Positions 62,099 through 64,000 of a DNA stretch of 64,000 nt are shown one piece after another. How positions within the stretch are numbered: the first letter of the stretch is position 1; each line of letters begins with the position of its first letter. Made by a program: the position numbers and the translations under genes. The DNA is from Flavisolibacter longurius (GTDB taxonomy: Bacteria; Bacteroidota; Bacteroidia; Chitinophagales; Chitinophagaceae). The notes under the pieces were generated by a model that saw only the letters and a list, made by a program, of their open reading frames with translations, was not told the origin of the DNA and searched no databases. The stretch spans positions 1 through 64,000 of the forward strand of contig JABUMY010000020.1 of NCBI GenBank assembly GCA_013327885.1, in the 5' to 3' direction.

Positions 62099-63856
62099 AT
62101 GATCATTCGAAACAGCCTTTTCTTTTTTGTAACGACACTGCTTTCTACACTAATCAATGCGCAAATTGGCAGCAACCGCATTCAACTAAACCAGGTGGGT
62201 TTTTACAGTGCTGCACCCAAACTTGCGGTGGTCACCGGCAACACAAGCGCCACGCAATTTTCCGTAACCTCACCGGATGGTCGCACCACGTTTTATACCG
62301 GCAAGTTGTCGGGTGAAAAGAGCTCGAAGTATTCATCAACCCTCACAAAAACGGCGGATTTCAGCGCCTTTAAAAAGAGTGGGAGCTATGCCATCACCAT
62401 TCCAGGTGTGGGCACATCTTACCCCTTTGCCATTGGGGCCGATGTGCATGCAAGTGCCGCCAAGGATGTGTTGAAAGCGTTTTATTTTATCCGCTCTAAC
62501 ACGCCACTGGAAGAAGCCTATGCCGGCAAATGGGCAAGAGGGGCTGGCCATCCCGATACGGCGGTGCTGGTGCACCCTTCTGCGGCAACGGAACTGCGCC
62601 CTGCGGGTACTGTCATCTCTTCTCCCGGTGGCTGGTACGATGCCGGCGATTACAACAAGTACATCGTTAATTCAGGCATTACCATGGGAACGCTGTTGGC
62701 TGCATACGAAGATTTTCCGCAGTATTTTAAAACACTTTCTGTTGCCATACCGGAAAGCGGCAACGCAGTGCCGGACATCCTGGACGAAGCGGTTTACAAC
62801 CTGCGCTGGATGCTCACCATGCAAGACGGCGCCAATGGCGGTGTGTACCACAAACTAACCAATGCCAGCTTCGATGGCATGGTGATGCCCGGCGTTACCA
62901 AAGAACCACGTTACGTGGTGCAAAAAGGCACGGCTGCCGCGCTGGACTTTGCCGCGGTAACAGCCATGGCTACACGTATTTTAAAACCCTATGCGCAATC
63001 TTTTCCCGGTCTTGCCGACAGTTGTCTCAACGCCGCTGAGGCGGCCTGGAAATGGGCAGGAGAAAATCCTGCCGTCCGTTACAGCCAGCAGGAGATGGCT
63101 CCCAAATTTGACCCTGACATCACCACCGGTGAATACGGCGACCGCAATTTCAATGACGAACAGCTGTGGGCTGCAGCAGAGCTCTTTGCCACTACCGGTG
63201 AGCAAACGTACCTGGATGCTGTAAAGGACAGGATGAAGGATGCTGTGCCGCTGCCTTCCTGGGCTAATGTGGCCATGATGGGTTATTATACAATGATCAG
63301 GATGGAAAACAAATTGCCCGCCGTGGCGGCGCCTGTTGTTGCTGCTATGAAGGATACGGTGCTGAAAAGAGCAGCAACGTATTTAGCGAATGTGCCGGCC
63401 AGCGCCTTTGCTACTGTGATGGGACAAACCGCCCGGGATTTTAGCTGGGGTGGAAGTTCGGTGGCGGCCAACCAGGGCATGCTGTTGCTTTATGCTTATA
63501 AGCAAACAAAGGATAAAAAGTTTTTGCACGGCGCCCTTTCCAATCTCGATTATTTGCTGGGACGTAACGCCACCGGTTATTCGTTTGTAACAGGATTGGG
63601 CAGCAAACGGGTGATGCACCCGCACCACCGCCCTTCGGAGGCCGATGGTGTGGTTGACCCGGTGCCGGGGCTCTTGTCGGGCGGTCCCAACCCTGGTATG
63701 CAGGATAAATGCACGTACCCTTCAGCCGAGCCCGAACTGGCCTTTGTGGATAATGTTTGCTCGTATGCTTCCAACGAGATCGCCATCAACTGGCAGGCAC
63801 CGGCGGTATACCTTGTGGGAGCGATGGAAGCCTTGAAAAAGCACTTCCGTAACTGA
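62099..63856 (+). CDS. GH9 glycoside hydrolase (endoglucanase type)
   Basis: A 585-residue exported inverting hydrolase. A signal peptide ends near residue 21 (INAQ). An N-terminal Ig-like domain (about 24-115) precedes the (alpha/alpha)6 barrel. Catalytic parts are SPGGWYDAGDYNKYIVN (bases Asp181 and Asp184), MHPHHRPSEAD, and the acid near Glu560 in FVDNVCSYASNEIAINWQAP. It probably cleaves beta-1,4-glucan bonds of cellulose, glucomannan or xyloglucan. It follows the TolB-like gene by ten bases and is the last complete gene in the window. Confidence 0.93.
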   Translation: MIIRNSLFFFVTTLLSTLINAQIGSNRIQLNQVGFYSAAPKLAVVTGNTSATQFSVTSPDGRTTFYTGKLSGEKSSKYSSTLTKTADFSAFKKSGSYAITIPGVGTSYPFAIGADVHASAAKDVLKAFYFIRSNTPLEEAYAGKWARGAGHPDTAVLVHPSAATELRPAGTVISSPGGWYDAGDYNKYIVNSGITMGTLLAAYEDFPQYFKTLSVAIPESGNAVPDILDEAVYNLRWMLTMQDGANGGVYHKLTNASFDGMVMPGVTKEPRYVVQKGTAAALDFAAVTAMATRILKPYAQSFPGLADSCLNAAEAAWKWAGENPAVRYSQQEMAPKFDPDITTGEYGDRNFNDEQLWAAAELFATTGEQTYLDAVKDRMKDAVPLPSWANVAMMGYYTMIRMENKLPAVAAPVVAAMKDTVLKRAATYLANVPASAFATVMGQTARDFSWGGSSVAANQGMLLLYAYKQTKDKKFLHGALSNLDYLLGRNATGYSFVTGLGSKRVMHPHHRPSEADGVVDPVPGLLSGGPNPGMQDKCTYPSAEPELAFVDNVCSYASNEIAINWQAPAVYLVGAMEALKKHFRN

Positions 63857-63950
63857 GCAAAGAAGATGGCTTTACACGTTTTATTTAACAGCGTTACTTT
63901 TTACATTGTTAATAATCAGGATAGCGAGGCTGCCTTTTTTGGTCCCGCTT

Positions 63951-63958
63951 TATCTTAG
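63951..63958 (+). promoter_or_regulatory. Candidate -7 promoter box (TATCTTAG)
   Basis: A perfect match to TAnnTTnG, 13 bases before an ATG at 63972 that starts the last, truncated frame. Confidence 0.35.
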
Positions 63959-63971
63959 CGAAAATACCACC

Positions 63972-64000
63972 ATGAAAAAACGACTTGGTTTTGCTGTTGT
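63972..64000 (+). CDS. Partial gene at the right edge
   Basis: ATG followed by AAAAAACGACTTGG reads MKKRLGFAVV before the window ends. The basic start and hydrophobic continuation look like the beginning of a signal peptide, so this is probably another exported protein. Nothing more can be said. Confidence 0.45.

Overview
The window is chromosomal DNA from a Bacteroidota bacterium, most likely of the family Chitinophagaceae. This rests on a SusC/SusD pair with lipoprotein surface glycan-binding proteins, many lipoproteins with a Cys-Lys-Lys type mature end, promoter-like boxes of the Bacteroidota form (TAnnTTTG / TAnnTTnG), scarce Shine-Dalgarno sequences, and intergenic tracts of short repeated words. 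The taxonomic call is an inference from gene content, not from a marker gene. No rRNA, tRNA, CRISPR array or classical insertion sequence was recognised.

The left part (1-16.5 kb) is mostly housekeeping and small conserved genes: a YihY-type membrane protein, a small HNH protein, lipoproteins, three small hydrophilic proteins in a row, an FAD oxidoreductase divergent from ispD, a TPR protein, a phosphosulfolactate synthase-like gene overlapping aroE, a minus-strand operon (unknown protein, rdgB, ECF sigma factor, putative anti-sigma factor, thioesterase), ilvE, then a plus-strand run of a small membrane protein, a bactofilin, AtpZ, a membrane protein and a SprT-like metalloprotease.

The 16.6-25.6 kb part holds a periplasmic sugar-modification set (a double DUF1080 protein, a Tat-exported Gfo/Idh/MocA oxidoreductase and a DUF6807 protein). 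It is interrupted by a four-helix-bundle (S23-type) gene bounded by a perfect 14-bp inverted repeat. A PAS-rich histidine kinase with its response regulator, a 1-kb repeat-rich non-coding stretch and an MFS transporter follow.

From 25.7 kb to 63.9 kb the window is one large hemicellulose-degradation superlocus. The xylan half has a minus-strand operon headed by a LacI regulator (GH115 alpha-glucuronidase, GH10 xylanase, GPH-family symporter, GH43, and an esterase fused to a NodB deacetylase), a divergent CBM-containing GH10 xylanase, and plus-strand xylB-xylA plus a sodium/sugar symporter. A second esterase and an exported AGE-family epimerase follow. The mannan half has a divergent AraC regulator, then SusC, SusD, two TIG-domain surface lipoproteins, a GH26 mannanase, a sodium/solute symporter, a GH130 phosphorylase, a cytoplasmic AGE epimerase, a TolB-like propeller protein and a GH9 glucanase. 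The logic fits mannobiose import, 2-epimerisation to mannosyl-glucose, and phosphorolysis.

The most notable regulatory signal is an identical 13-base core of a LacI-type operator. It lies upstream of both the LacI gene and the AraC gene, 24 and 25 bases from an identical TATTTTAG box, which suggests that one regulator coordinates both halves.
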